64,000 nt of DNA from Tritonibacter horizontis (lineage in GTDB: Bacteria > Pseudomonadota > Alphaproteobacteria > Rhodobacterales > Rhodobacteraceae), in assembly GCF_001518015.1 (NCBI RefSeq), contig NZ_LPUY01000017.1, forward strand, positions 23,197 through 87,196. The letters run 5' to 3'. Positions within the stretch are counted from its first letter, which is position 1. Each line of letters starts with the position of its first letter. The notes below the pieces were generated by a model. The model was not told the DNA's origin. It saw only the letters and a list, made by a program, of their open reading frames with translations, and made no database searches. Made by a program: the position numbers and the translations under genes. This document shows positions 43,244 to 52,100 of this stretch, in pieces.

Positions 43244-44592
43244 CCACAGTGGCGACCGCAACGGCGGCGGATGTCGACCGCGCGGTGGCGGCTGCGCGGC
43301 GGGCCTTTGAGGATGGCCGCTGGTCGCGTCTGGCGCCGGCTGCGCGCAAGAAGGTGCTGCACCGGATCGCCGACCGGATCGAGGCCGAGGCGCTGGCGCT
43401 GACCGTGCTGGGGGTGCGCGACAATGGCACCGAGATCTCCATGGCGCTCAAGGCGGAGGCCGGATCGGCGGCGGGGACATTCCGGTATTACGCCGAGGCA
43501 TTGGACAAGGTCGCAGGCGAAGTGGCGCCAACCGCGCCGGATGTGCTGGGGCTGGTGCATCGCACAGCCGTCGGGGTGGTCGGGGCCATTGTGCCGTGGA
43601 ATTTTCCACTGATGATCGGGGCCTGGAAACTGGCGCCTGCCCTGGCGATGGGCAATTCGGTGGTGCTGAAACCGGCGGAGACCGCATCGCTGTCGCTGCT
43701 GCGTCTGGCCGAGATCTGTTCCGAATGCGGCCTGCCCGATGGGGTGCTGAATGTGGTGACCGGTCCGGGCGCGGAAACCGGCGCGGCGCTGGCCGACCAT
43801 ATGGATGTCGATGTCATGGTCTTTACCGGATCCGGGGCGACGGGGCGGCGGCTGCTGGAGGCCTCGGCGCGGTCGAACCTCAAACGCTGTTATCTGGAGC
43901 TGGGGGGCAAATCGCCCAATATCGTCTTTGCCGATGCCAGGGATCTCGATCACGCTGCCAAGGTCACGGCCATGGGGATCTTTCGCAATTCAGGTCAGGT
44001 CTGTGTCGCCGGGTCGCGCCTGCTGGTGGAAGCCTCGATCCACGACGCCTTTGTGGCGCGGGTGGTTGCCCATGCCGAGGCCCTCGTCGTCGGCGATCCG
44101 CTGGCGCTGTCAAGCCAGATCGGCGCGGTGAATTCCGAGGCGCAGCTGGCGCGAAACCTGGCGCATGTGGCGCAAGCCCGCGCCGAGGGCGGTGAAGTGC
44201 AATGCGGCGGCCTGCGTATCCTGGCCGAAACCGGCGGCACCTATATGGCGCCGACAGTGATCACCGGTGTGACCGCGCAGGCCAGCCTGTTCCAGCGCGA
44301 GGTCTTTGGCCCCGTGCTGTCGGTGACGCCGTTTGACAGTGAGGCAGAGGCGCTGCAGCTGGCAAATGCCACCGACTTTGGTCTTGCTGCAGGGGTCTGG
44401 ACGCAGGACCTGTCGCGCGCCCATCGCTGTGTCGCGGGCATTCGCGCCGGGGTGGTGCATGTGAATACCTATGGTGGGGCGGACAATACGGTGCCGCTGG
44501 GCGGCGTTGGTCAATCCGGCAACGGCCATGACAAGTCGCTGCACGCATTGGAGAAATACATTGATCAGAAGGTGGCCTGGATCCAGCTTTGA
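43108..44592 (+). CDS. Aldehyde dehydrogenase, PuuC-like
   Basis: A 494-residue NAD(P)-dependent aldehyde dehydrogenase. Seen: PWNFPLMIGAWKLAPAL near 168, GNSVVLKPAETASL near 186, the general base in LELGGKSPN (Glu264), the nucleophile in SGQVCVAG (Cys299) and the C-terminal GVGQSGNGHDKSLHALEKY near 467, which is characteristic of gamma-glutamyl-gamma-aminobutyraldehyde and related omega-aminoaldehyde dehydrogenases (PuuC). GAAGGAGG lies just before ATG 43108, inside the end of tctA. With the aminotransferase upstream it could turn an amine into an acid. Exact aldehyde unknown. Confidence 0.9.
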   Translation: MADQDLIDALRVAPVAPQKLFLEGTWTQGSGAPCDVTSPIDGSVLTTVATATAADVDRAVAAARRAFEDGRWSRLAPAARKKVLHRIADRIEAEALALTVLGVRDNGTEISMALKAEAGSAAGTFRYYAEALDKVAGEVAPTAPDVLGLVHRTAVGVVGAIVPWNFPLMIGAWKLAPALAMGNSVVLKPAETASLSLLRLAEICSECGLPDGVLNVVTGPGAETGAALADHMDVDVMVFTGSGATGRRLLEASARSNLKRCYLELGGKSPNIVFADARDLDHAAKVTAMGIFRNSGQVCVAGSRLLVEASIHDAFVARVVAHAEALVVGDPLALSSQIGAVNSEAQLARNLAHVAQARAEGGEVQCGGLRILAETGGTYMAPTVITGVTAQASLFQREVFGPVLSVTPFDSEAEALQLANATDFGLAAGVWTQDLSRAHRCVAGIRAGVVHVNTYGGADNTVPLGGVGQSGNGHDKSLHALEKYIDQKVAWIQL

Positions 44593-44598
44593 GAGCGA

Positions 44599-44653
44599 GG
44601 CCTTGCGGTGCAAGGCCTGCGGCCTCCGGCGGAGGTATTTGGGAAAAGATGAA
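44599..44653. repeat. REP-like intergenic element after the aldehyde dehydrogenase
   Basis: A perfect hairpin GGCCTTGC (44599-44606) / GCAAGGCC (44610-44617) is followed by CCTCC-GGC-GGAGG (44623-44635) and the tail TATTTGGGAAAAGATGAAG. This tail, with a Gly-rich palindrome before it, resembles a dispersed element I recall from many roseobacter genomes. It can also end the tct-ALDH transcript. Confidence 0.5.
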
Positions 44654-44688
44654 GACGGGCGCGTGACGCGTCTGTGGGGGAGGCTGAG

Positions 44689-45921
44689 ATGAGCGCCGAG
44701 AAGACAATCCTGGTGGTGGGCACCTGGGACACCAAGGAAGACGAGCTGTCCTATCTTTGCGGGGTAATTGCCGGGCAGGGCGGTCGGGTCCTGCGGATGG
44801 ATGTCAGTGTGCTGGGCGCGGCGACCGTGCCGGTGGAGGTGACCAAGCACCAGGTCGCCGCGGCGGCTGACAGCACCATTGAGGCGGTCATCAACAGTGG
44901 CGATGAGAATTCCGCGATGCAGATCATGAGCGCCGGCGCGGCCGGACTGGCGTTGGATCTGTGGCGGGGCGCGCGCATTCATGGCGTCCTTGTGCTGGGC
45001 GGCACCATGGGCACCGATCTTGCCTTGGATCTGTGTGCGGCGCTGCCGCTGGGGGTGCCGAAATACATCGTCTCGACGGTGGCCTTTTCGTCGTTGCTGC
45101 CACCCGACCGGATCGCGGCGGATGTACAGATGATACTCTGGGCTGGCGGGCTTTATGGGCTCAATGACATTTGCAAGGCCTCGTTGAGCCAGGCGGCCGG
45201 GGCCGTTCTGGGGGCGGCGCGGGCGGTGGAGGCGCCGCGGTTTACGCGACCGATGGTGGGCATGACCTCCTTTGGCAAGACAGTGCTGCGCTATATGGTG
45301 GCGCTGAAGCCGGAGCTGGAAGCGCGGGGGTTCGATGTGGCGGTGTTTCATGCCACCGGTATGGGGGGGCGTGCCTTTGAGAGTCTTGCGGCGGAGGGGG
45401 CCTTTGCGGCGGTGATGGACTTTGCCCCGCAGGAGGTCAGCAACCACCTGTTTGGCGGGCTTTCGGCCGGCGCGGGGCGGATGACCCATGCGGGCCGAGC
45501 CGGGGTGCCGCAGCTGGTGGCGCCAGGGTGCTATGATCTGGTTGATTTTGTCGGCTGGCAAGAGGTTCCGGGGCCGCTTGCCGGCCGAGAGGTTCATGCC
45601 CACAACCGGTTGCTGACCTCGGCCATGTTGACGGCGGCAGAGCGGTGTGAGGTCGCGCGGACGCTATGCCGCAAATTGGCGGTTGCGACGGCTCCGGTGG
45701 CGTTTTTCCTGCCGACAGGGGGGTGTAATGAGTGGGACCGGGCGGGCGGCGTGCTGCAGGATGCTGCGGGCCTGACCGCCTTTTGTGGCGAGATGCGCCA
45801 GTGCCTTCCGGACAATGTGCTGCTGCGGGAGCTGGCCTGTCACATCAATGATGCGGGGTTTGTCGAGGCGGTCCTGGCGCAATTCGACAGCTGGCTGGCC
45901 GAGGGTGTCATTTCGCAGTGA
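44689..45921 (+). CDS. Tm-1-like ATP-binding domain protein (UPF0261)
   Basis: A 410-residue UPF0261 protein, related to the N-terminal nucleotide-binding half of the tomato virus-resistance protein Tm-1; the bacterial role is unknown. Seen: ILVVGTWDTKEDELSYLCGVI near 7-27, the Gly-rich VLVLGGTMGTDLALDLCAALPLGVPK near 103-128, VGMTSFGKTVLRYM near 188-201, FHATGMGGRAFESLA near 222 and LPTGGCNEWDRAGG near 345. Start ATG 44689 has GGGGGAGG five bases upstream. The usual partner gene, a TIM-barrel PEP-hydrolase-like protein, is not next to it, although the two halves are adjacent or fused in many organisms. Confidence 0.87.
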   Translation: MSAEKTILVVGTWDTKEDELSYLCGVIAGQGGRVLRMDVSVLGAATVPVEVTKHQVAAAADSTIEAVINSGDENSAMQIMSAGAAGLALDLWRGARIHGVLVLGGTMGTDLALDLCAALPLGVPKYIVSTVAFSSLLPPDRIAADVQMILWAGGLYGLNDICKASLSQAAGAVLGAARAVEAPRFTRPMVGMTSFGKTVLRYMVALKPELEARGFDVAVFHATGMGGRAFESLAAEGAFAAVMDFAPQEVSNHLFGGLSAGAGRMTHAGRAGVPQLVAPGCYDLVDFVGWQEVPGPLAGREVHAHNRLLTSAMLTAAERCEVARTLCRKLAVATAPVAFFLPTGGCNEWDRAGGVLQDAAGLTAFCGEMRQCLPDNVLLRELACHINDAGFVEAVLAQFDSWLAEGVISQ

Positions 45922-46056
45922 GGGGCTTGCACCCCGGAGCAGGGCACTGGTCGGCGGAGACCGGGTGGGACGCTGGGTTGGCCAAGGCTGGACCGGGGGC
46001 TGGGAATGGGCCAATGTCCCGACGGATCAAGACGCGCAATGTCAACGGAGGCGGCT

Positions 46057-46488
46057 ATGGACCCGGAACAGGTTGTGACCACGGATCAACCGGAACACCG
46101 GATCCTCACCGATCCGGGCTGCCAGCAGCTGGTGGGATATGAGACGCGGATAGACGCGACCGGCGCCTGTACCGTGCGGCTGGAGGTTCAATCGCAGCAT
46201 CTCAACCGGCACGGTATCCTGCATGGCGGTATGGTTGCGACGGTGATGGATGTGGCCTGTGGCAATACCGCCTCGCAGTATTTCGACCCCCTTGGTCATG
46301 CGGCTGTGGTGACTGTTGCGCTCAACCTGTCCTACATTGCAGCGACTGGTCCGGGGTCGGTGATCGCGACCGCGCGGCCGACCGGGGGCGGCAAGAGCAC
46401 GGTGCATGTCTACGGAGAGCTGCATGACGGCCAGGGAAGCCTTCTGGCCACCGCGACCGGGGTTTTCCGGCGGATCGGCAGGCGGTGA
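46057..46488 (+). CDS. Hotdog-fold thioesterase, PaaI family
   Basis: A 143-residue hotdog thioesterase that should hydrolyse an acyl-CoA or aromatic acyl-CoA. Seen: NRHGILHGGMVATVMDVACG near 50-69, which is the PaaI active-site block (HGG then Asp), and VTVALNLSYIAATGPGSVIATAR in two blocks near 88-110. ATG 46057 has CGGAGGC six bases upstream, so it is preferred over ATG 46039. It lies 135 bp after the Tm-1-like gene on the same strand. Substrate unknown. Confidence 0.87.
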   Translation: MDPEQVVTTDQPEHRILTDPGCQQLVGYETRIDATGACTVRLEVQSQHLNRHGILHGGMVATVMDVACGNTASQYFDPLGHAAVVTVALNLSYIAATGPGSVIATARPTGGGKSTVHVYGELHDGQGSLLATATGVFRRIGRR

Positions 46489-46492
46489 CCCG

Positions 46493-46570
46493 CCGGACCG
46501 CAAGGTCCGGCGCCCGGCCCAACGGGCGAGGTTGCATTTCCAATGCAAGGGAGACGGGCGGGAGCCGCCC
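46493..46570. terminator. Three consecutive hairpins between convergent thioesterase and rpe genes
   Basis: CCGGACC/GGTCCGG with a GCAA loop (46493-46510), TTGCATT/AATGCAA with a TCC loop (46532-46548) and GGGCGG/CCGCCC with a GAG loop (46556-46570). Likely bidirectional termination; it may also be a dispersed repeat. Confidence 0.6.
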
Positions 46571-46595
46571 CCGGGCGTTTGCGACAGACGCCGGA

Positions 46596-47279
46596 TCAGC
46601 CGTTGTTCGCAGCCGCGCGGATCTTGCGGATGTTGTCGCCGTAGACCTCTGCCGTGTGGACCGAGCCGCCGCGGAACACGGCCGAACCGGCCACCAGCAC
46701 ATCCGCGCCCGCCGCGGCGACCAGCGGTGCCGTGGTGGGATCAACGCCGCCGTCAATCTCGATATGGATGGGGCGGTCGCCGATCATGTCGCACAGGCTG
46801 CGGATCTTGGCCGTCATGTCGATGAATTTCTGACCGCCAAAGCCGGGGTTCACGGTCATCACACAGACCAGATCGGTGAGGTCGAGGAGATGCGCGACCG
46901 CTTCGGCCGGGGTGCCCGGGTTCAGCGCCACACCCGCCTTCATGCCCGCGCCGCGGATCGCTTGCAGCGTGCGGTGGATATGCGGCCCGGCCTCCACATG
47001 GGCGGTCAGCACGTCGGCGCCGGCATCCGCGTAGGCCTCGATATAGGGATCGACCGGCGCGATCATCAGGTGCACGTCCATCACGGTTTTCACATGCGGA
47101 CGGAACGCTTTGACCGCAGCCGGGCCGAAGGTGAGGTTGGGCACGAAATGCCCATCCATCACATCGACATGCACCCAGTCGGCCCCCTGGGCCTCGATGG
47201 CTTGGATCTCCTGTCCGAAATTGGCGAAATCCGCCGACAGGATGGAAGGGGCGATCTTGAGGGTGCGGTCGAAGGTCAT
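46596..47279 (-). CDS. rpe: Ribulose-phosphate 3-epimerase
   Basis: A 227-residue TIM-barrel epimerase converting ribulose 5-phosphate and xylulose 5-phosphate (pentose phosphate or Calvin cycle). Seen: KIAPSILSADFANFGQEI near 7-24, HVDVMDGHFVPNLTFGP near 38-54 (catalytic Asp), VMTVNPGFGGQKFI near 142-155, IEIDGGVDPTTAP near 178-190 and VLVAGSAVFRGG near 200. ATG 47279 has AAGGAT upstream; the frame continues upstream without homology. It is the likely housekeeping copy. Confidence 0.95.
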   Translation of the reverse strand: MTFDRTLKIAPSILSADFANFGQEIQAIEAQGADWVHVDVMDGHFVPNLTFGPAAVKAFRPHVKTVMDVHLMIAPVDPYIEAYADAGADVLTAHVEAGPHIHRTLQAIRGAGMKAGVALNPGTPAEAVAHLLDLTDLVCVMTVNPGFGGQKFIDMTAKIRSLCDMIGDRPIHIEIDGGVDPTTAPLVAAAGADVLVAGSAVFRGGSVHTAEVYGDNIRKIRAAANNG

Positions 47280-47399
47280 CGGCAGGATCCTTGGCAGAGG
47301 GGGCGGTGAGTCTTTGCGGTTTGAGCGCCATATAGCGCCTCCGCCCGCCTCTGGACAGGGTGTGTCTGTGAATTGACGCCGTGCCACCCCTCCGGGCGA

Positions 47400-48173
47400 T
47401 CAGCCGGTGACGGGCGGCAAGCCGAGCAGACGCCGGGCCTCGTCGGATTTGAGGGCAAAGTCCTGGCCCACCCAGGCGTCGCCGCCGGGACCGGCCAGCC
47501 AGAGCAGCGCCTGAGCCACCCAGTCGGCGGGGATATGCACAGCGGGGTCGAGCTGGGAGACCGGGTTGATCCCGGAGGCCCGGATGCGTTCTTGCATCTC
47601 GGTGGCGACGGTGCCGGGGCTGAGGCCCATGACGCGGATGCCGTGGGGCGCGTATTCCACATGGGCGCAACGGGTCAGCGACAGCACGGCGGCCTTGGAG
47701 GCGCAATAGTGGCTCCAGCCTTCGAGCGCGCCGGTGGCGGCACCGGAGGAGATATTGATGATCGTGCCCGCGCCGCGCTGCTCCATCGTCGGCAGCACCG
47801 CCCGCAGCCCATGGTAGACGCCCTTGACGTTGACATCCATCACCGTGGTCCAGCCTGACACATCGCTGTCAGCCAGGCGGGCAATCGGGTCGATCAGGCC
47901 GGCGTTGTTGATCAGCAGATCCACCGGGCCAAACTGCCTCTCGGTTTCGGCCACCAGCGCTTGCACCTGCGCCCAGTCGGCGACGTCGCATGGGATCGCG
48001 CGGGCCTTGCCGCCGCTTTGCGTGATGTCTTCGGCGATTGCGCTGATGGCTGCGGCACTGCGCGCCGCGAGCACCACGTTGGCGCCGGCCGCGGCAAAGG
48101 ATCTGGCGGCGGCCGCACCGATCCCACGGCTGGCGCCGGTGATCAGGACGGTTGTCCCTTTGATGTCAGACAT
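47400..48173 (-). CDS. Short-chain dehydrogenase/reductase family oxidoreductase
   Basis: A 257-residue classical SDR. Seen: LITGASRGIGAAAAR near 10-24, CDVADWAQV near 60, NNAGLIDP near 89-96, the catalytic Ser in INISSGAATG near 142 and YCASK near 156. GGAG precedes ATG 48173 by 8 bases. It is divergent from a LysR regulator 100 bp away, a classic regulator-target pair. Substrate not known. Confidence 0.9.
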   Translation of the reverse strand: MSDIKGTTVLITGASRGIGAAAARSFAAAGANVVLAARSAAAISAIAEDITQSGGKARAIPCDVADWAQVQALVAETERQFGPVDLLINNAGLIDPIARLADSDVSGWTTVMDVNVKGVYHGLRAVLPTMEQRGAGTIINISSGAATGALEGWSHYCASKAAVLSLTRCAHVEYAPHGIRVMGLSPGTVATEMQERIRASGINPVSQLDPAVHIPADWVAQALLWLAGPGGDAWVGQDFALKSDEARRLLGLPPVTG

Positions 48174-48273
48174 GAGGATCTCCTTTATATGTTTGGTCTG
48201 GACCCTCTTAATTGATGTTCATTTGCCGGTGACATGATTGAATAATCGCCACCGTCATGCGAAATCTACATGA

Positions 48274-49167
48274 ATGGATCTCCTGCAGTACAAGACACTT
48301 CTGGCCGTTGCCCGTCATGGCAGCTTTGCTGCAGCGGCACGGGCCTTGGAACAGGACCCCTCTGTGGTGTCGCGCACGGTGGCGGCGGCAGAGGCGCATC
48401 TGGGGGTGCGCCTGTTTGAGCGCAGCACCCGGCGGCTGGCCATCACCGGGGTGGGGCAGGGCTATCTCGACCGGATCGCGCCGCTGGTGGAGGAGCTGGA
48501 GCAGGCCGCCGAGGAGGCCCGTTCGGCGCGCCGCGCGCCCAGCGGACGGCTGCGCATCACCGCATCGGTGGCCTATGGTCAGGAATGCCTGGTGCCGCTG
48601 CTGCCGCGGTTTCGCGCCGACTATCCCGATATCGCGCTGGATCTGATTTTCACCGACGGCAATCTTGACCTGCTGGCCGAAGGCATTGACCTGGCAATCC
48701 GTCTGGCGCCGGCACCGCAGGGGGACCTGATCAGCACGCGGCTGCGCCGCACCCGCTATCATGTCTGCGCCGCCCCGGCCTATTTGTCGGCCAAACGACG
48801 GCCCAGGGACCCGCAGGAATTGCGCACGCACGATTGTCTGCGGATGCCGCTGCCGGGCTATGACAGCACCTGGCGTTTTCGCAACGGCACCGGTGAAGAG
48901 GTGCATGTGCCGGTTGCCGGATCGGTGGTGATTTCCAGCCCCCTGGCCCTGCGCGAAGCGGCGCGGGCGGCGCTGGGACCGGCGCTGCTGGCGGATTGGC
49001 TGGTCAAAGAGGATCTGGCCCAGGGCAGGCTCGTCCCGCTCTTTGACGGGTGGGAGGCAACAGCGACCGGATTTGATACCGGCGCCTGGGCGCTCTATCC
49101 CAGCCGCAACTATATGCCGGCCCGCCTGCGGCTGATGCTGGATTTCCTCAAACAGCACGATCGCTAG
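48274..49167 (+). CDS. LysR family transcriptional regulator
   Basis: A 297-residue LysR-type regulator of the common CrgA-like branch. Seen: N-terminal helix-turn-helix with [20 protein letters not shown] and [19 protein letters not shown] (about 6-65), followed by a substrate-binding-like domain (about 88-292) with [19 protein letters not shown] near 147. It likely controls the divergent SDR gene. No clear T-N11-A site was pinned down in the 100-bp gap. Confidence 0.91.
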   Translation: MDLLQYKTLLAVARHGSFAAAARALEQDPSVVSRTVAAAEAHLGVRLFERSTRRLAITGVGQGYLDRIAPLVEELEQAAEEARSARRAPSGRLRITASVAYGQECLVPLLPRFRADYPDIALDLIFTDGNLDLLAEGIDLAIRLAPAPQGDLISTRLRRTRYHVCAAPAYLSAKRRPRDPQELRTHDCLRMPLPGYDSTWRFRNGTGEEVHVPVAGSVVISSPLALREAARAALGPALLADWLVKEDLAQGRLVPLFDGWEATATGFDTGAWALYPSRNYMPARLRLMLDFLKQHDR

Positions 49168-49211
49168 GCGGTTGCGGCGGCGGCTCCGGGTTTTGCCCCG
49201 CAAACCGCACG

Positions 49212-49240
49212 GCTTTACAAAACTTTTACCGGTCTGACAC
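49212..49240 (+). promoter_or_regulatory. Pho box before phnCDE
   Basis: Three 7-base units spaced by 4 bases: GCTTTAC (49212), CTTTTAC (49223) and CTGACAC (49234), an 11-bp period as in PhoB sites (CTGTCAT-like units). It ends 52 bp before the phnC GTG, which is the right place for PhoB-activated transcription. The last unit is closest to consensus. Confidence 0.65.
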
Positions 49241-49292
49241 AAATGGTTCGGTGAATATGCGTAGGCAGTCGCGGAACCAAAGGGGGCCGCAC

Positions 49293-50123
49293 GTGCTGCG
49301 CATCAACAATCTGACCAAGAGATTCGGCGACAAAACGGCTGTCGAATCCGCGACGCTTGAAATCGACAAACCCTGCATGCTGGGCATCATCGGACGCTCT
49401 GGCGCAGGCAAATCCACCCTGCTTCGGATGATCAACCGGCTTGGCGATGCCACCGAGGGATCGATCACCTTCGAGGGGCGGGAAATCACCACGCTCAAGG
49501 GCCGCGACAAGCGCGCCTGGCAGTCCGAATGCGCGATGATCTTTCAGCAGTTCAATCTGGTGCCCCGGATGGATGTGGTGTCCAACGTGCTGCACGGCAC
49601 GCTGAACCGGCGCTCTACGCTAGCCACCCTGTTCAACCTCTATCCGATGGCCGACATCCACCAGGCCATCGACATTCTGGACCGTCTCGGCATCGCCGAG
49701 CATGCCCCGAAACGGGCGGAGGCCTTGTCCGGCGGCCAGCAGCAGCGCGTCGCCATCGCCCGCGCCCTGATGCAGGACCCGAAGATCATCCTGGCCGATG
49801 AACCCATTGCCTCGCTCGATCCGATGAACGCCCAGACCGTGATGGAGGCGCTGCGCCGCATCCACGAGGAGGACGGCCGCACCGTGGTCGCCAACCTGCA
49901 CACGCTGGACACCGCGCGGCGCTACTGCGACCGGGTTGTCGGCATGCGCGACGGGCGCATCGTCTTTGACGGTCTGCCGGAACAGCTGACCACCGGTGTT
50001 GCGCGCGAAATCTATGGCGCCGGCGCGGATTTCTCCGAAGCCGCGACCTCCACCGAGATCGAGACCCTCGACCGCAGCGACGGACGCACCGCCGCCATTC
50101 GCGAAGCCGAGGCGTTTGTCTGA
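49293..50123 (+). CDS. phnC: Phosphonate ABC transporter ATP-binding protein
   Basis: A 276-residue ATPase for phosphonate import. Seen: Walker [10 protein letters not shown] near 32-40, Q-loop MIFQQFNLV near 83, signature [16 protein letters not shown] near 145-160, Walker [12 protein letters not shown] near 168 and the switch His in VANLHTLD near 200. GTG 49293 is chosen (giving a typical start [11 protein letters not shown]) with GGGGG before it; ATG 49257 would overlap the expected -10 region of the Pho-box promoter. First gene of phnCDEE. Confidence 0.94.
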   Translation: MLRINNLTKRFGDKTAVESATLEIDKPCMLGIIGRSGAGKSTLLRMINRLGDATEGSITFEGREITTLKGRDKRAWQSECAMIFQQFNLVPRMDVVSNVLHGTLNRRSTLATLFNLYPMADIHQAIDILDRLGIAEHAPKRAEALSGGQQQRVAIARALMQDPKIILADEPIASLDPMNAQTVMEALRRIHEEDGRTVVANLHTLDTARRYCDRVVGMRDGRIVFDGLPEQLTTGVAREIYGAGADFSEAATSTEIETLDRSDGRTAAIREAEAFV

Positions 50124-50193
50124 CCGCTTTGCCCTGTTTCATCACCCCGACGCGCAATGTGACGCCGGGCCAACCAAAACTGGAGTTTCCAAG

Positions 50194-51096
50194 ATGAAAA
50201 AACTGATCGCGGCCGCATTGGCCACCACCGCCCTCACCACCCCGGTTCTGGCGGAGGACATCTCTGAATTCCGCATCGGCATCCTTGGCGGTGAAAACGC
50301 CCAAGATCGCTTGAACTCCAACGAGTGCCTGCGCGCCAAAACCGAAGAGCTGCTGGGTGTTGAAACCAAGCTGTTCGCCCCGGCCGATTACGACGGTGTG
50401 ATCCAGGGCTTGCTGGGCGGCACCATCGACATGGCATGGCTCGGCGCCTCCGGCTATGCCAAGACCTATCTTTCAGATCCCGAAGCGGTCGAACCGGTTC
50501 TGGTCAAAGTCAACGTGGACGGTGGCTACGGCTACCACTCCATCGGTTTTGCCCGCAAGGACAGCGGCATCACTGCCTTGGAAGACGTCAAGGGCAAGGC
50601 CTTTGGCTTCGGTGATCCGAACTCCACCTCCGGTTACCTGATCCCGTCGATCGAGATCCCGGCGCGCACCGGCTCCACCATGGAATCCGGCGCTTACTTT
50701 GGTGAGGTCAAATTCACCGGCGGCCACGAGCAAACCATCGTTGCGGTTGCCAATGGCGACATCGACGCCGGTGTGACCTGGGCCGACGGCCTGGGCAACT
50801 GGGAAGACGGCTATAACTCCGGCGCGCTGCGCAAGGCGGTTGATGCAGGTCTGGTTGATATGAACGATCTGGTCGAGATCTGGAAATCCAAACCGATCCC
50901 AGAAGGTCCGGTGGTTCTGCGCAAGGCGCTGCCAGCCGACGTCAAAGTCAAGATGACGGCGCTCATGGCCTCCATGCCGGCGATGGATTACGATTGCTAC
51001 TACGCTGTTGCGGCCGGTGAATCCAAAGGCTTCCAGCCGATTGGTCACGACGCCTACGAAGTCATCATCGAAGCCCGCAAGCTGAAGTCTCAGTAA
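50194..51096 (+). CDS. phnD: Phosphonate ABC transporter substrate-binding protein
   Basis: A 300-residue periplasmic binding protein. Seen: a signal peptide (1-20, cleaved after LAEDI-type AxA site), FRIGILGGENAQDRL near 25-40, IDMAWLGASGYAKTY near 80 and GFGDPNSTSGYLIPS near 137-151, the ligand-binding Ser/Thr loop of PhnD. TGGAG lies upstream of ATG 50194. Likely binds 2-aminoethylphosphonate or other alkylphosphonates. Confidence 0.95.
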   Translation: MKKLIAAALATTALTTPVLAEDISEFRIGILGGENAQDRLNSNECLRAKTEELLGVETKLFAPADYDGVIQGLLGGTIDMAWLGASGYAKTYLSDPEAVEPVLVKVNVDGGYGYHSIGFARKDSGITALEDVKGKAFGFGDPNSTSGYLIPSIEIPARTGSTMESGAYFGEVKFTGGHEQTIVAVANGDIDAGVTWADGLGNWEDGYNSGALRKAVDAGLVDMNDLVEIWKSKPIPEGPVVLRKALPADVKVKMTALMASMPAMDYDCYYAVAAGESKGFQPIGHDAYEVIIEARKLKSQ

Positions 51097-51203
51097 GCGC
51101 TGCGCGTTTGACCTTGGCGGGGTTCGGTTCAAACCGGACCCCGCATTTTGGCCCCGTTGCGCAACGATCTGCGCCGGGCCACCTTTGACCCAGGACGAAA
51201 TCA

Positions 51204-52100
51204 ATGGCTGATCTGACCTCTCATGCCCCTAAATCGGCGGATGAGATCCGGGAGACCTACACCGAGCTGACCCGGCGCAAACGTCTTTATGGCGGGGTGC
51301 TGCTGGTGTTGTTCGTGGCGCTGATGGCTGCCGGCTTCCGCACCGCCGACGACCGCAATGCGGGCTCGTTTTATGACGGGTTCCACCGCATTCTGGACTA
51401 CCCGGCAGAGGTGCTGGCCGAAGCCGGCGAAAAGGCGGCCCAGCTGCCCGGTCACATGGTTCATTTCTTTCCCGCCTTGATCGAGACCTTGAATATCGCC
51501 GGGGCCGCGACCCTGATCGGGGCCATTTTCGGCACCCTCCTGTCGCTGTTGGCGACCCGTGGCATGGCGCCCTGGCCGCGCCTGATCCCGCTGTTTCGCC
51601 GCATCATGGACATCTGCCGCGCGATCCCCGAAATCGTCATCGCGCTGGTGTTGATTTTCGTGCTCGGGGGCGGGCCGGTGCCCGCAATGATCGCCATTGC
51701 GATCCACACGGCCGGCGCGCTGGGCAAACTGTTCTCGGAAGTGAACGAAAACGCGTCGCTGAAGCCGGTCGAGGGGCTCAATTCCACGGGCGCCTCCTGG
51801 GCACAGCGTATGTGGCTCGGGGTGATCCCGCAGGTGGGGCCGAACTACGTGTCCTATGCGCTCTTGCGGTTTGAAATCAACATTCGTGCCTCAGCCATTC
51901 TCGGCTTTGTCGGGGCTGGGGGCATCGGCTACGAGCTGAAAAACGCCATGTCCTGGGGGCAGGGGCGCTATGACGAGGCCGCCGCGATTTTCATCCTGCT
52001 TTTTGCCTCTATCGTTGTTGTCGACCAGATCTCCGGCGCGATGCGGGATCGGCTGACCCACGGCAAACGCACGTCCACCCGCAAAGGTGCCACCGCATGA
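51204..52100 (+). CDS. phnE: Phosphonate ABC transporter permease (first)
   Basis: A 298-residue inner-membrane permease with six hydrophobic segments. Seen: an N-terminal helix near 32-50, the binding-protein-dependent transport core with ETLNIAGAATLIGAIFGTLLSL near 95 and the EAA-type loop ALGKLFSEVNENASLKPVEGL in two blocks near 170-190. It overlaps the second permease by four bases (ATGA). The two permeases form a heterodimer. Confidence 0.94.
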   Translation: MADLTSHAPKSADEIRETYTELTRRKRLYGGVLLVLFVALMAAGFRTADDRNAGSFYDGFHRILDYPAEVLAEAGEKAAQLPGHMVHFFPALIETLNIAGAATLIGAIFGTLLSLLATRGMAPWPRLIPLFRRIMDICRAIPEIVIALVLIFVLGGGPVPAMIAIAIHTAGALGKLFSEVNENASLKPVEGLNSTGASWAQRMWLGVIPQVGPNYVSYALLRFEINIRASAILGFVGAGGIGYELKNAMSWGQGRYDEAAAIFILLFASIVVVDQISGAMRDRLTHGKRTSTRKGATA

